A stretch of 64,000 nucleotides of DNA from JAAEPI01 sp965212145 (GTDB lineage Bacteria; Bacteroidota; Bacteroidia; Cytophagales; Cyclobacteriaceae). Both the position numbers and the translations under genes were made by a program. Shown piece by piece: positions 39,869 to 49,500 of the stretch (position 1 is the first letter of the stretch; the number at the start of each line of letters is the position of its first letter). The stretch spans positions 62,001-126,000 of the forward strand of contig CBDBUY010000005.1 in assembly GCA_965212145.1 (NCBI GenBank), written 5' to 3'. The notes under the pieces were generated by a model that was not told the DNA's origin, did not search any database, and saw only the letters and a program-made list of their open reading frames with translations.

Positions 39869-41983
39869 ATGAAGAAGTTGAAGTTGTTCGTAGTTGCCGT
39901 ATTCGCCATCCACTTGGTCTTTGCTCAGGCTCCCAAAGAGAATGTACTGGTTGACCTTGAGCCTCAGAAGGAACATCCCCGTGAGGCCATTCTGATTTCT
40001 CAGTTTTTGTCAGGGTATCACTACAATAAGACCAGGATGAACGACTCACTATCGTCTGTCGTGTTTGATAATCTTTTTGACGACTTAGATCCGAATCGAG
40101 CTTACTTCTTGCAGAAAGAGGTGAACGCTTTTGAGCATTACAGATACGAAATTGATAATCAGGTGCCTGAAGGTGACCTGAAAATAGGATTTGAGATTTT
40201 CGAAGCTTACCGTACTCAGGCTTTGGAACGAATGGATTACGTGTACGATCTGCTTCAGCAAGAATTCGATTTTGGTAAGGAGGAATACTACGATTTTGAA
40301 AGGGATCAGCTTCCATGGCCAAAGAACGAGAAGGAGCAAAATGAACTCTGGAGAAAAATCATCAAGAATCAGGCATTGAGCTATAAGCTGGCAGGGCGCG
40401 AATGGAAGGACATTTCGGAGCTTCTTACTAACCGATACAAGCGCGTGGAAAAGGCGCTCTATCAGTATACCAGTGAGGACGTGTTTCAACTGTACATGAA
40501 TGCGTTCACGACGGCCTATGATCCGCATACAAATTATTTCTCACCATTTGCCGCTGAGGATTTTCAGATCGATATGAGTTTGTCGCTGGAGGGAATAGGG
40601 GCGAGACTCATGCAGCAGTTGGATTACACGGTAATCTCGGATATCGTCCCTGGTGGACCAGCATACAAAGGCAAGGAACTGGCTGAGGGAGATAAAATAA
40701 TAGGCGTAGCTCAAGGAGATGGTACTGAATTCGAGGATGTTATCGGATGGAGATTAAGCAATGTGGTCCGAAAAATCAGAGGCCCGAAAGGCACGGTGGT
40801 TCGCTTGCAGGTGTTGAAGAAGAGCGAAGGGATTAATGCACTTCCGGATACCATTCGCATCGTTCGAGATAAAATCAAGTTAGATGATCAGGAGGCTAAG
40901 GCCGAGATCATTCCGATTAAAGAAAATGGAAAGAATTTTAACCTTGGAGTTATCACGATTCCGAGCTTCTACATCAATTTCGATGAGAGAAACCGAGGTG
41001 TGAAAGATTACAAAAGCACCACCAGAGATGTGAAAAGGCTTATCGGAGAATTGAAGGAGCAAGGCATGGATGGTCTAATGATCGACTTGAGATACAATGG
41101 AGGAGGATCGCTTGATGAGGCGGTGGAGCTTTCGGGACTTTTCATTCCGGAGGGCCCCATGGTGCAGGTTCGGGACATGCGCAATCAAGTGGATAAACTT
41201 ACTGATCCTGATAACGGCAAGGTCTTTTATGACGGGCCTTTGACTGTTCTGGTTAATCGCTATAGTGCATCTGCTTCTGAGATATTCGGTGGCGCTATTC
41301 AGGATTATAAAAGAGGTGTGGTTCTTGGTGAGAATTCTTTTGGCAAAGGAACTGTGCAAAATATCGTGGATCTAGGTCCTCAGATGCAACGTCAGCTGAA
41401 TAGGATGATTTCCATTTACACCCAGAGCGGTGACGTAAAAACAGCTTCCGAACTGAGGGAGTTGCGATCGTACTTAAAAGAAAATGAAATAGATCTTGGC
41501 CAGCTGAAAATGACCATGGCCAAGTTTTATCGTGTGACTGGTAACAGCACCCAGCGAGTTGGGATTTCTCCGGATGTTCATTTTCCATCAGCATTCGAGC
41601 CCGATGAAGTAGGGGAGAGCAGCCGACCAAACGCCCTGCCTTGGGATGAAATTCTGAGCGCACAGTTTGAGCCCACGAATGAAATTTCCCAGGACGTCAT
41701 TGATCAATTAAACGCACTTTATAGAATCCACCTTAACGAGGATCCAGACCTTCAGCGTCTGGTCAAGGAGATCGAAAAATCAAAGACCGACCGTGCAAAT
41801 AGAAAAGTATCCCTGAATTTGGAGGAAAGACAAAACACAGACACTTCCGAGGAAGACCTCTCCACAGAAATTCAAACTGGTGACTTTACCGACGAAGAAA
41901 ATGCGACTCGGCTTTCTGAAGATCCTTACTTAAAAGAGGGACTCAGACTCCTCGCCGAGTTGACCAAAAATTCTATCGGGTAG
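39869..41983 (+). CDS. prc: Carboxy-terminal processing (tail-specific) protease, S41
   Basis: A 704-residue periplasmic protease. Signal peptide 'LKLFVVAVFAIHLVFAQ', then a helical N-terminal domain (about 35-200), a PDZ domain (about 225-320, 'LSLEGIGARLMQQLDYTVIS'), the S41 core with the Ser-Lys pair in 'NRYSASASEIFGGAI' and 'ENSFGKGTVQN', and a C-terminal domain of tail-specific proteases (about 540-700). It degrades or trims proteins from their C-termini and influences wall hydrolases in other bacteria. An in-frame ATG at 39824 precedes the signal peptide and is rejected. Confidence 0.95.
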   Translation: MKKLKLFVVAVFAIHLVFAQAPKENVLVDLEPQKEHPREAILISQFLSGYHYNKTRMNDSLSSVVFDNLFDDLDPNRAYFLQKEVNAFEHYRYEIDNQVPEGDLKIGFEIFEAYRTQALERMDYVYDLLQQEFDFGKEEYYDFERDQLPWPKNEKEQNELWRKIIKNQALSYKLAGREWKDISELLTNRYKRVEKALYQYTSEDVFQLYMNAFTTAYDPHTNYFSPFAAEDFQIDMSLSLEGIGARLMQQLDYTVISDIVPGGPAYKGKELAEGDKIIGVAQGDGTEFEDVIGWRLSNVVRKIRGPKGTVVRLQVLKKSEGINALPDTIRIVRDKIKLDDQEAKAEIIPIKENGKNFNLGVITIPSFYINFDERNRGVKDYKSTTRDVKRLIGELKEQGMDGLMIDLRYNGGGSLDEAVELSGLFIPEGPMVQVRDMRNQVDKLTDPDNGKVFYDGPLTVLVNRYSASASEIFGGAIQDYKRGVVLGENSFGKGTVQNIVDLGPQMQRQLNRMISIYTQSGDVKTASELRELRSYLKENEIDLGQLKMTMAKFYRVTGNSTQRVGISPDVHFPSAFEPDEVGESSRPNALPWDEILSAQFEPTNEISQDVIDQLNALYRIHLNEDPDLQRLVKEIEKSKTDRANRKVSLNLEERQNTDTSEEDLSTEIQTGDFTDEENATRLSEDPYLKEGLRLLAELTKNSIG

Positions 41984-42015
41984 CATTCGAAATCCTTTGA
42001 CTATTTTAGCCGCTT

Positions 42016-43515
42016 ATGTCGAAAGCGGAACAGTTCAGTAATAGGTGGGGCATCATCTTGGCTTCCCTTGGGATGGCAATTGGGGCAGGAAACCTTTGGC
42101 GATTTCCAAGATTAGCAGGTCAATACGGTGGGTCATTCATTCTTCTATGGATTCTATTTCTATTTATCTGGTCCATTCCATTGCTGCTCTCAGAGTTTGC
42201 AATAGGTAAGAAATTCAAGGCCGGTGTAGTTGGCTCATTTGCCAAAATCGCTGGCAAGCCATTCACCTTTATGGGAGCGTTTATTACCATTTGTACCCTG
42301 GGTATTGCCTTCTATTATTCCGTAGTTACGGCCTGGGCCGTGAGGTATTTGGGTTTCGCCGTGGCAAATGCCGCCGATACCTGGAGCGGGGGAGAGACAC
42401 TTTCTCAAAAGCTCACCGCCGACCCTGAATATTTAAATAATTTCTGGGCAGGCATGTCCACTGGTAACTGGACTACCGTGATTGTCTTTGCTGTAATTGT
42501 GGTGCTCGGGGCATTCCTGCTGATCAAGGGAGTTCAAAATGGATTGGAGAAGGCTAACCGAGTTTTGATTCCAAGTTTATTTGTCCTGTTAGTCATTATC
42601 GTGATTGTGGTATTGAACATGGAAAATGGAGTGAAGGGACTCGAATACATGTTTGCGATTCGCTGGTCAGACTTCCAGGATCCAAAGATTTGGCTGGAGG
42701 CTATTTCCCAATCGGCCTGGAGTACAGGTGCAGGTTGGGGATTGATGATGACTTTGTCGTCGTACACTCGAAGTAAAGAAGATGTGACGCTCAACACGTT
42801 CGTTGGCGCATTCGGAAATAACACCGCCTCACTTCTTGCAGGCATGGCCATCCTTCCGGCAGTTTTCGCCTTAAGTGCTACGGAAGCCGATGCGATTGGG
42901 ATGTTGCAGGCCGGAAATCAAGCGCTAACTTTTACGATCATCCCAATGTTGTTTAGCCAGCTTCCTGCTGGTGAGTTGCTGTCCATTGTTTTCTTTCTAG
43001 CGTTATCCATTGCAGCTTTCAGTTCTTTCCTTCCGATGATCGAATTACTGCAGCGCAACTTGGGAGACTTGGGGCTGACTCGAAAGAGAGCCTTTGCTCT
43101 TGTGATTGCCATTTTTATTTTGTTCGGATTTCCATCGGCCTGGTCGCTGGATTTTTTCTCAAATCAGGACTGGGTTTGGGGCGTGGGATTGATCGTGTCA
43201 GGATTGTTCATCCTGTTTGCCGTGGCAAAATATGGTCCGGGTAAGTTTAAAGCTGAGTTAGTCGATTTAGATTCTGATATGAATGTGCCGGCCTGGTATT
43301 TTAAAGCATTTATTTGGTTGAATATTCCGCTTGCGTTAATTCTAATCTACTGGTGGTTGTCGCAGGACTACAGTGCTACGTGGTTCAATGAAGATGGAAA
43401 TTGGGACTGGATGGGAGTTTACAGCAATGCATCTACTGTAACTCAGTGGGGTATTGTTCTACTCCTAGGCGTCCTTGTAAATGGATATTTGTATAAGAAA
43501 TTTGTAAAGCAATGA
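42016..43515 (+). CDS. Neurotransmitter:sodium symporter family transporter
   Basis: A 499-residue LeuT-fold transporter. The first helix motif 'IILASLGMAIGAGNLWRFP' is diagnostic for the sodium and substrate site, and 'WSTGAGWGLMMTLSSYTR' is the sixth-helix region. About 12 hydrophobic spans are present. It would import an amino acid with sodium. Its stop overlaps the ATG of a 38-residue membrane protein (ATGA), which matches the arrangement of MetP/MetS-type transporters. Confidence 0.94.
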   Translation: MSKAEQFSNRWGIILASLGMAIGAGNLWRFPRLAGQYGGSFILLWILFLFIWSIPLLLSEFAIGKKFKAGVVGSFAKIAGKPFTFMGAFITICTLGIAFYYSVVTAWAVRYLGFAVANAADTWSGGETLSQKLTADPEYLNNFWAGMSTGNWTTVIVFAVIVVLGAFLLIKGVQNGLEKANRVLIPSLFVLLVIIVIVVLNMENGVKGLEYMFAIRWSDFQDPKIWLEAISQSAWSTGAGWGLMMTLSSYTRSKEDVTLNTFVGAFGNNTASLLAGMAILPAVFALSATEADAIGMLQAGNQALTFTIIPMLFSQLPAGELLSIVFFLALSIAAFSSFLPMIELLQRNLGDLGLTRKRAFALVIAIFILFGFPSAWSLDFFSNQDWVWGVGLIVSGLFILFAVAKYGPGKFKAELVDLDSDMNVPAWYFKAFIWLNIPLALILIYWWLSQDYSATWFNEDGNWDWMGVYSNASTVTQWGIVLLLGVLVNGYLYKKFVKQ

Positions 43516-43628
43516 GCAATTTATCGATACTCAGCATGGTGCTAAACCTAACCATTGTCGTGGGGGGATTTGTGTATTTTTTGCTCAGAGCAATGAAAAA
43601 AGAAAAATCAAAGAATGAAGCCAATTGA
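43512..43628 (+). CDS. MetS-like small subunit of NSS transporter
   Basis: A 38-residue single-helix protein (helix 'ILSMVLNLTIVVGGFVYFLL', basic tail 'RAMKKEKSK') translationally coupled to the NSS transporter. In MetPS of Corynebacterium a short single-span subunit is required for transport, and small MetS-family partners occur with NSS proteins. This gene's size, topology and overlap fit that model. Its last 14 bases overlap the next gene. Confidence 0.75.
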   Translation: MSNLSILSMVLNLTIVVGGFVYFLLRAMKKEKSKNEAN

Positions 43629-44079
43629 TCCGCTAAACCAAGTCGCAGATTTTCACAGAACGTTCAAACATCCAATTTTGGATGACCCGCAAATTCCTAC
43701 CAAGGAAAGATGCGAGTTACGCGTTTCTTTAATCGCAGAAGAACTGGACGAGTTACGGGAGGCCATCGCCGATAATGATATCGTGGAAGTGGCAGATGCA
43801 CTTTGTGACATTCAGTACGTTCTTTCAGGAGCGGTTCTGGAGTTTGGACTGGGTGACAAGTTCGCAGAGCTATTCAATGAAGTACAGCGCTCCAACATGA
43901 GCAAGGCTTGTAACACCATGGAAGAAGCGGAGGCTACCGTGAAGCATTATGCGGACAAGGATGGCACCAAAGCCTACATCAAGGAGGAAGATGGTAAGTT
44001 TCTGGTTTATCGCGAGGGCGATAATAAGACGTTGAAGTCGATTAACTATTCACCTGCGGATTTGAAGAATATCCTGTGA
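43615..44079 (+). CDS. Nucleoside triphosphate pyrophosphohydrolase-like protein (all-alpha NTP-PPase)
   Basis: A 154-residue all-alpha NTP pyrophosphatase of the MazG/phosphoribosyl-ATP-PPase superfamily. The metal-binding pattern 'EELDELREAIADNDIVEVAD' (ExxE, then ExxD) is complete. Such enzymes clean up non-standard nucleotides; the exact substrate is unknown. The C-terminal 60 residues ('KHYADKDGTKAYIKEEDGK') are typical of the DR2231-like subgroup as I recall it. It overlaps both neighbours, by 14 and 4 bases. Confidence 0.82.
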   Translation: MKPIDPLNQVADFHRTFKHPILDDPQIPTKERCELRVSLIAEELDELREAIADNDIVEVADALCDIQYVLSGAVLEFGLGDKFAELFNEVQRSNMSKACNTMEEAEATVKHYADKDGTKAYIKEEDGKFLVYREGDNKTLKSINYSPADLKNIL

Positions 44080-45167
44080 GATTCGGAAGCCCTTCTGTCT
44101 TTGGGGTTTTGTTGATTGGTCTTTTTGTTTCCAATGAATCCTTGGCACAAGGATTCATCTTGAGATCTGAAAGATCTAAAGAATCAATGAATATTGTTGA
44201 TCGTGGAAATGAGAACTTCCTACGTTGCACTGTAGAAATAGATGGAGATATCAAGGCGTTTACCCCTGAATCTATCTTCGGGTACATCTTGACTGATGGT
44301 AGAAAATTCATATCTCAACGACTGATAACTGATTTTGTCGATAAGGAATATTTTTTTCAAGTGCTCTATGAAGGTGAAGAATTAAGATTACTCTATGTAA
44401 AGAGGAGGAAGGAGGAATATTACATTTCAACGGATAATTCATTGGAGAAATTGAATGAAGTTTCGTACAAAGATCAACTTGAAGCTTTCGTTCCAATTTG
44501 TGATTTGGCAAAAGAAAAATTCGAAAAACTTAAACTAACACCAAGACACTTAAAGAATTTGTTTTCCTGTGACAGAGTAGATAAAACTGATGTGGTTTTA
44601 TCAGCATTCTATGCTAGTTCACTCCTTTATTCCGATGAAGCTGGCAACTCCCCCCTTTTATCATCTATTCTTAAAAAACAAGGACAGCTTTATGGTATTG
44701 ACTTTCAGTTATTTAGGAAAATAGGTTCCTCTAACTCGTATTTTGTATTTGGAGGAACTCTAGGGAAGCACAATTTCTCAGAATCCCGTGAGATTAATTT
44801 CATAAATGAAGGCGAAGTACAGCGAACCGAGTATTCTGTAGAGATAAATAGCCTTTTTATTGAAACGCCGATTGGTTACCGATTGTCTCCCAAATTTGGA
44901 ATTTTACAACCTTATGCCGGTATCTATTTTCTATTACGTGCGAACTTTATGCCTGGGGATTACATGGTAACAATTAGGTCTGAGAGAGAAACTTTTCCAG
45001 TATCTGAAGTTTTTCAGACTGGGGCCAAAGCAGCGGCTGGCCTATCATTTCATTTAAATGATAACATCAGCCTGGGTCTGGATTTGAGGTATTCAACAAT
45101 TGGGAATTCTTCCAGAAATTTCTCTGAGACAGACCATGCATTTGGATTGTTCGTCGTGATCAAATAG
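44076..45167 (+). CDS. Putative outer-membrane beta-barrel protein, AT-rich
   Basis: A 363-residue exported protein starting at GTG 44076, overlapping the previous stop as GTGA. Signal peptide 'VFGVLLIGLFVSNESLAQ'. The first half is mixed and has two cysteines. The C-terminal 180 residues show short amphipathic strands ('YGIDFQLFRKIGSSNSYFVF', 'ISLGLDLRYSTIGNS') ending in 'FGLFVVIK', as in small outer-membrane barrels. Sampled lines are 27-38% GC, against about 55% in the gene before it, so it may be a later arrival. Family not recognised. Confidence 0.75.
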   Translation: MRFGSPSVFGVLLIGLFVSNESLAQGFILRSERSKESMNIVDRGNENFLRCTVEIDGDIKAFTPESIFGYILTDGRKFISQRLITDFVDKEYFFQVLYEGEELRLLYVKRRKEEYYISTDNSLEKLNEVSYKDQLEAFVPICDLAKEKFEKLKLTPRHLKNLFSCDRVDKTDVVLSAFYASSLLYSDEAGNSPLLSSILKKQGQLYGIDFQLFRKIGSSNSYFVFGGTLGKHNFSESREINFINEGEVQRTEYSVEINSLFIETPIGYRLSPKFGILQPYAGIYFLLRANFMPGDYMVTIRSERETFPVSEVFQTGAKAAAGLSFHLNDNISLGLDLRYSTIGNSSRNFSETDHAFGLFVVIK

Positions 45168-46464
45168 ACTCACAATACTCAACAATTCCTTCTCGAATTC
45201 TTCTGAAAGTTTCCTGCATGATCTCTCTGTCCTCCTCGAGAAGGGTGATACGGAATCCAAGTAAATCTGAAGCGAAAGAAGAAATAGGCACCACACACAC
45301 ATTCATGGCAGCTAACAAGTTGTAAACAAAATGCTGATCCAATGGCATCTCCCGATCCGTCCACTGATCCAGGAGTTTCTGAATTTCCGGACGATTAATT
45401 TTTATTTTTTGTGCGGGCTTTAGTGCGCCCTCTTTGAAAATGATCGTGTTGTAGAAAGCTCCGTTCGTTCGGTTAAACTGGATATAAGGAATGTCACCAA
45501 GTTCCTGCTCCATAAAACGGCTTTTCACGCCGATTTTTCGATTGGTTTCCTGAATGAAATTACCATATTCTGGATGTTCCATAACCAGCGGAATCGAGCG
45601 TTGGGGAAGTCGCGTTGAACTCACCTCAATCATTTTCGCATTGTCGATGGTCTCACACAGCGCCTCAAATTCCGGATCAGAAGTGCGATTGTAGTACTCT
45701 GCCCAGCCGCATCTTGCACCGGGCCATGGAAATTCCTTCGAGATGCCTTTTAAGGATATTCCAGGCAGATCGCCAATAATCTCGGCAAGAGTTACGCTCT
45801 CCGCGCCATTATAGATCAGGTTCGTGTAAATCTCATCGAATACCAGAAACAGATTGTAGTCTCGAGCAATATCTACGATCCCTTCCAAAATCGATCTGGG
45901 ATAAACCATTCCCGTCGGATTGTCCGGATTAATGACCATGATCCCCACAATGTGTGGATTGTATTTCACTTTGTTTCTCAAGTCCTCCAAGTCGGGATAC
46001 CAATTGTTATTCGGGTCCAGTTGATAGGTAATTGGATGGTGATTAGCATGCCCTGCTTCAGCTGATGAGTGAGTTGAATAGGCTGGAGACGGACCAATCA
46101 CACGGGCGGTTGGTCGGAGATACTGATAAATTTTCTGAATGGCGTCACCCAGACCGTTGAAGAAAGTGATGTCCTCAGGTTTGATCTGAGCGCCTCCTTT
46201 TCGGTTGGTTTTGTTAGCAAGATATTCCCGGGTGGCAAGCAAACCTTTGGAGTGACTGTAGCCATACGTTTCATCAATCGAAACCAAGTCTTTGATGATC
46301 TCCTTCATCCAGTTTGGAATCTTGGCATGCTTCTGAATCGGGTCGCCAATATTTTCCCAATAGATGGTCTCTCCGAGCAATTCCAATTGCTCGGCTTTTT
46401 TTACAATCCCCCGAATTTCGTAGGACAGTTCGCTCGCTCCTTCGCGTAAGAGGTGTTGTCTCAT
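45160..46464 (-). CDS. Class I/II aminotransferase (PLP-dependent)
   Basis: A 434-residue fold-type I aminotransferase. 'FFNGLGDAIQKIYQYL' and 'GPSPAYSTHSSAEA' line the cofactor pocket. 'VINPDNPTGMVYPRSIL' carries the conserved Asn, 'LVFDEIYTNLIY' the Asp and Tyr, and 'LKGISKEFPWPGARCGW' the PLP lysine and phosphate-binding Arg. It would transfer an amino group between an amino acid and a keto acid; specificity is not clear. It overlaps the convergent barrel gene by eight bases. Confidence 0.9.
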   Translation of the reverse strand: MRQHLLREGASELSYEIRGIVKKAEQLELLGETIYWENIGDPIQKHAKIPNWMKEIIKDLVSIDETYGYSHSKGLLATREYLANKTNRKGGAQIKPEDITFFNGLGDAIQKIYQYLRPTARVIGPSPAYSTHSSAEAGHANHHPITYQLDPNNNWYPDLEDLRNKVKYNPHIVGIMVINPDNPTGMVYPRSILEGIVDIARDYNLFLVFDEIYTNLIYNGAESVTLAEIIGDLPGISLKGISKEFPWPGARCGWAEYYNRTSDPEFEALCETIDNAKMIEVSSTRLPQRSIPLVMEHPEYGNFIQETNRKIGVKSRFMEQELGDIPYIQFNRTNGAFYNTIIFKEGALKPAQKIKINRPEIQKLLDQWTDREMPLDQHFVYNLLAAMNVCVVPISSFASDLLGFRITLLEEDREIMQETFRRIREGIVEYCESI

Positions 46465-46505
46465 TGCGAAGCAAAGCTATTGTGATCGATGTAATCCGTA
46501 ACAAT

Positions 46506-46525
46506 TCATCTAAATGATTAGATGA
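46506..46525. terminator. Hairpin between subtilase and aminotransferase genes
   Basis: A perfect 8-bp inverted repeat, TCATCTAA and TTAGATGA with loop ATGA. It lies just past the subtilase stop (minus strand) and before the aminotransferase start. It is AT-rich and lacks a T-run, so termination would be weak. Confidence 0.35.
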
Positions 46526-46545
46526 TATTCATTCAAATTAGGATT

Positions 46546-49500
46546 CTATTGAATTCTTATTCTTTTGATGAAGGTGTGACGGGATGTTTTTATTTCAAGA
46601 AGGTAAACGCCGTTTGCTTGATCAAGAGATTGGCTTTCCGAATTTGGATTGAGAGTCTGCACCAACTTTCCCGCAAGATTCAGCAATCTGAGTGAACGAA
46701 GTGGCGAATCAGACTGGATTTGAAGCTGTCCAGAGGTGGGATTTGGGAACACCTGAATTTTACTTTCGTCATGCACGCCTAGTACAGGTTCAAAAACTAA
46801 AAAAGTGAGGTTCTTAGTTTGAATACATCCGGCTGCATCCATTGCCTCAAGTCGAATGTCATATTCTCCAGTGGTCGTAAACAAGAGAATCGGACTCTGG
46901 GAAGTCTCTACAAGTTCGTCATTGATGTACCACTCGGCTATGACGACATCCTCACTGATGGAAAATTGTACGGTTGATCCGGTTGTTAAGTCAAGGGATT
47001 CTGGATTTGCCAATATTTCAGGATCAAAGTCCGAGGCGCTAATCGTCACTTCAACCGGTTGACTAGGCAAAACATCATCCAGTCCCACGACGAAAATGGA
47101 TTGATCCGTGTTGATGTTTTCAATCCGGAGTTGCGTCCCTTTATGCAACAAACCTGTCAACTCCGAATCAGCGTAGAAACCGAAATATGTCCCATTGCCG
47201 GGTCGTAGCACCGCATCATCACCAGAACAAACCTGTATGGCAGAGACTTCCGGCTCGGGAGAGGCGCTGAAAGTTATGGTTTCAGAGATCACCTCACTAC
47301 AATTCGTATTGCTCACGGCCAGACTCAGGTTTAGTGTCGCTTGAACAGGGAATGTTAATTGGTCAGTTGTGCTCTCCAGATTACCGTCAATTCGCCATTC
47401 ATACGAATCAGCATTCACTCCTGCGAATAGAAATAGTGCCGCCGTTTCTGTTGAAAGGGTATCAGGGTACACGGCATATTGGGCTGTTATGGGATCGATG
47501 AGCACTTGAACTTCTGCAGGCAAGCTCTCAAATCCGTTATTCCATTGCGCTACCAATAAAGTGGTGTCTGTTGAAAATGGACCTAGTGTTAGACTGGAAC
47601 CTTTTGTCACCCTTTCGTCTTGCCCGTTAAAAATCGAGTAGGCCTCCGGGTGGGTGAGTTGGACGGTTTCATTCAAGCAAATTTCAAAATCGTCTAATTG
47701 CGGCATTTCAGGACGATTTGCTACCACCAGATCCTTCGTGAAAGAATCAGTACAGCCAAGGTTGCTGGTGACCGTCAGGGTGACGGAGTAGGTGCCTGGC
47801 GTGTCAAAAAAGACCGTGGGGTTCTGAAGTGAAGATTGGATGCCATTGGCAAAATCCCAGGCCCAATCAATGGGTTGTTTGCTGAGGTCAGAGAAAGTTA
47901 CCGAGTTAGCTGACTCATCCAAGTAGAGGGTGTCCGAGCTCGAGGTAAAATTCGCAACTTGGTTTTTAGGAAATAATTTAACCTGCTCTATAGCCCCTTC
48001 ATAAGGTGGATCAATATTTCTGACATAAATGATTGTGTCATTTGAAAGAGTTGGTATCGTAAGACTTTCCGCACTACTTACTAGATCGGTTGCCATTGGA
48101 TCTCTGTAAAATTCGAATTGCTCCCCGTCAATTGGATTTAGATCATAGTCCAGACCAAAACATGTCTGCAATATTTCCTTGGTCTTTGGGCTATTTATCA
48201 ACTTTTGAAATTGCGTGGCAGCTTCGCTTAGGGCTGATGACAACTCGCTATAATTATTCCCCATGGCAAGTACTACCGTAAACTCCGTCCCTTCACCTGG
48301 ATTAAGCTCACCGATACTTTGCCCGGCCATAAGCGCCACGTCATTTCCGATACTCTCAGTGCCAGCTGCATCAATGTTAGCACCCGACAGATAAGCGAAT
48401 TTCTCCGCATCTGTGAAATCATCGTCAATGTCTCGCGAATTACCGTTTTGGGCTTGCATGTCCAGGGCCAGTCGGGTATAGTTATCTGCCATCACGCTCA
48501 GTGCCGCAAATGTGGTAGCAGCGTCATTGTACATGATGAGTGCGTTTAGACCTGCGTCCCAGTCGGCATGATTGTCCGTTTGATTGCCCAAGAAATAATC
48601 TGCAAAATAGCCGGAATGTACATTGCTCAATTGCACCCCTGAGGTGTTGACTATTCGGTATCGTATCAGAATGTACGAATCGCTTTCTCCCTGAAGGATG
48701 GTTTGCTCCACCCGGTAATTTCCATCCATGCTATTGAAAATACTTGTGCCAACCATGGGGACAGAATCTCTTTTTTCCAGCCTTATTTTGTCAACTCCGG
48801 TAAAGTCATCATCTCTGGTTCGTGGGATGGAAAATGTGTTGGTCACATTATCAGATAGGTCTGTTCCCGAGGTTCCAATCATGAGTCCAGAATACCTTAA
48901 AACTGGAACGCTGTTGAAGGTCGCAGGAGTCCCTTCTGTATAATCCTTGTCTTCAAAAGCCAGACTGCCTTGACCATAAACGTTAATGGCGAGGTTTTCA
49001 TCGCCAAAAGTGAAACGATCAGGTTCAGTCACAAAAGAAAGATTTTGAAAGTCAGTATAGGTCCCGTCACTCATTAAAAAACGGAGGTCGATTTCTGTTT
49101 CATTAGGGGTAGATTGATCAAGGACTATCTGAAAAGTTTGACTGCTTTTGGATTGCATGGTATCGAATGATCCTACATTTTCTGAACCATCCAGTATGGT
49201 CACAAACTGAGAATCGCTTTCCAATGAAATTGATCCATCGGCAATGGGTGCGAGGTAATTGGCGAGATCAAAAGTCAGTGTAATAGTGTCTCCGTGAAAG
49301 GCATACGGACCAAACCCATTGTTATATGAGAAATTGTGAATTCTCAGAGATTTGGCTGTGGTCTCCGTCACCGCCTGATGGACATTCAATCTGCCTTTTC
49401 CTAGTTGATAAGGATAGGAGGGATTTTGATCATAAATATCATCTGTGGTAGCCCTCAATTGCTCCATGATCTGTCGGGCGTTGAATTCCGAAAAAACCGA

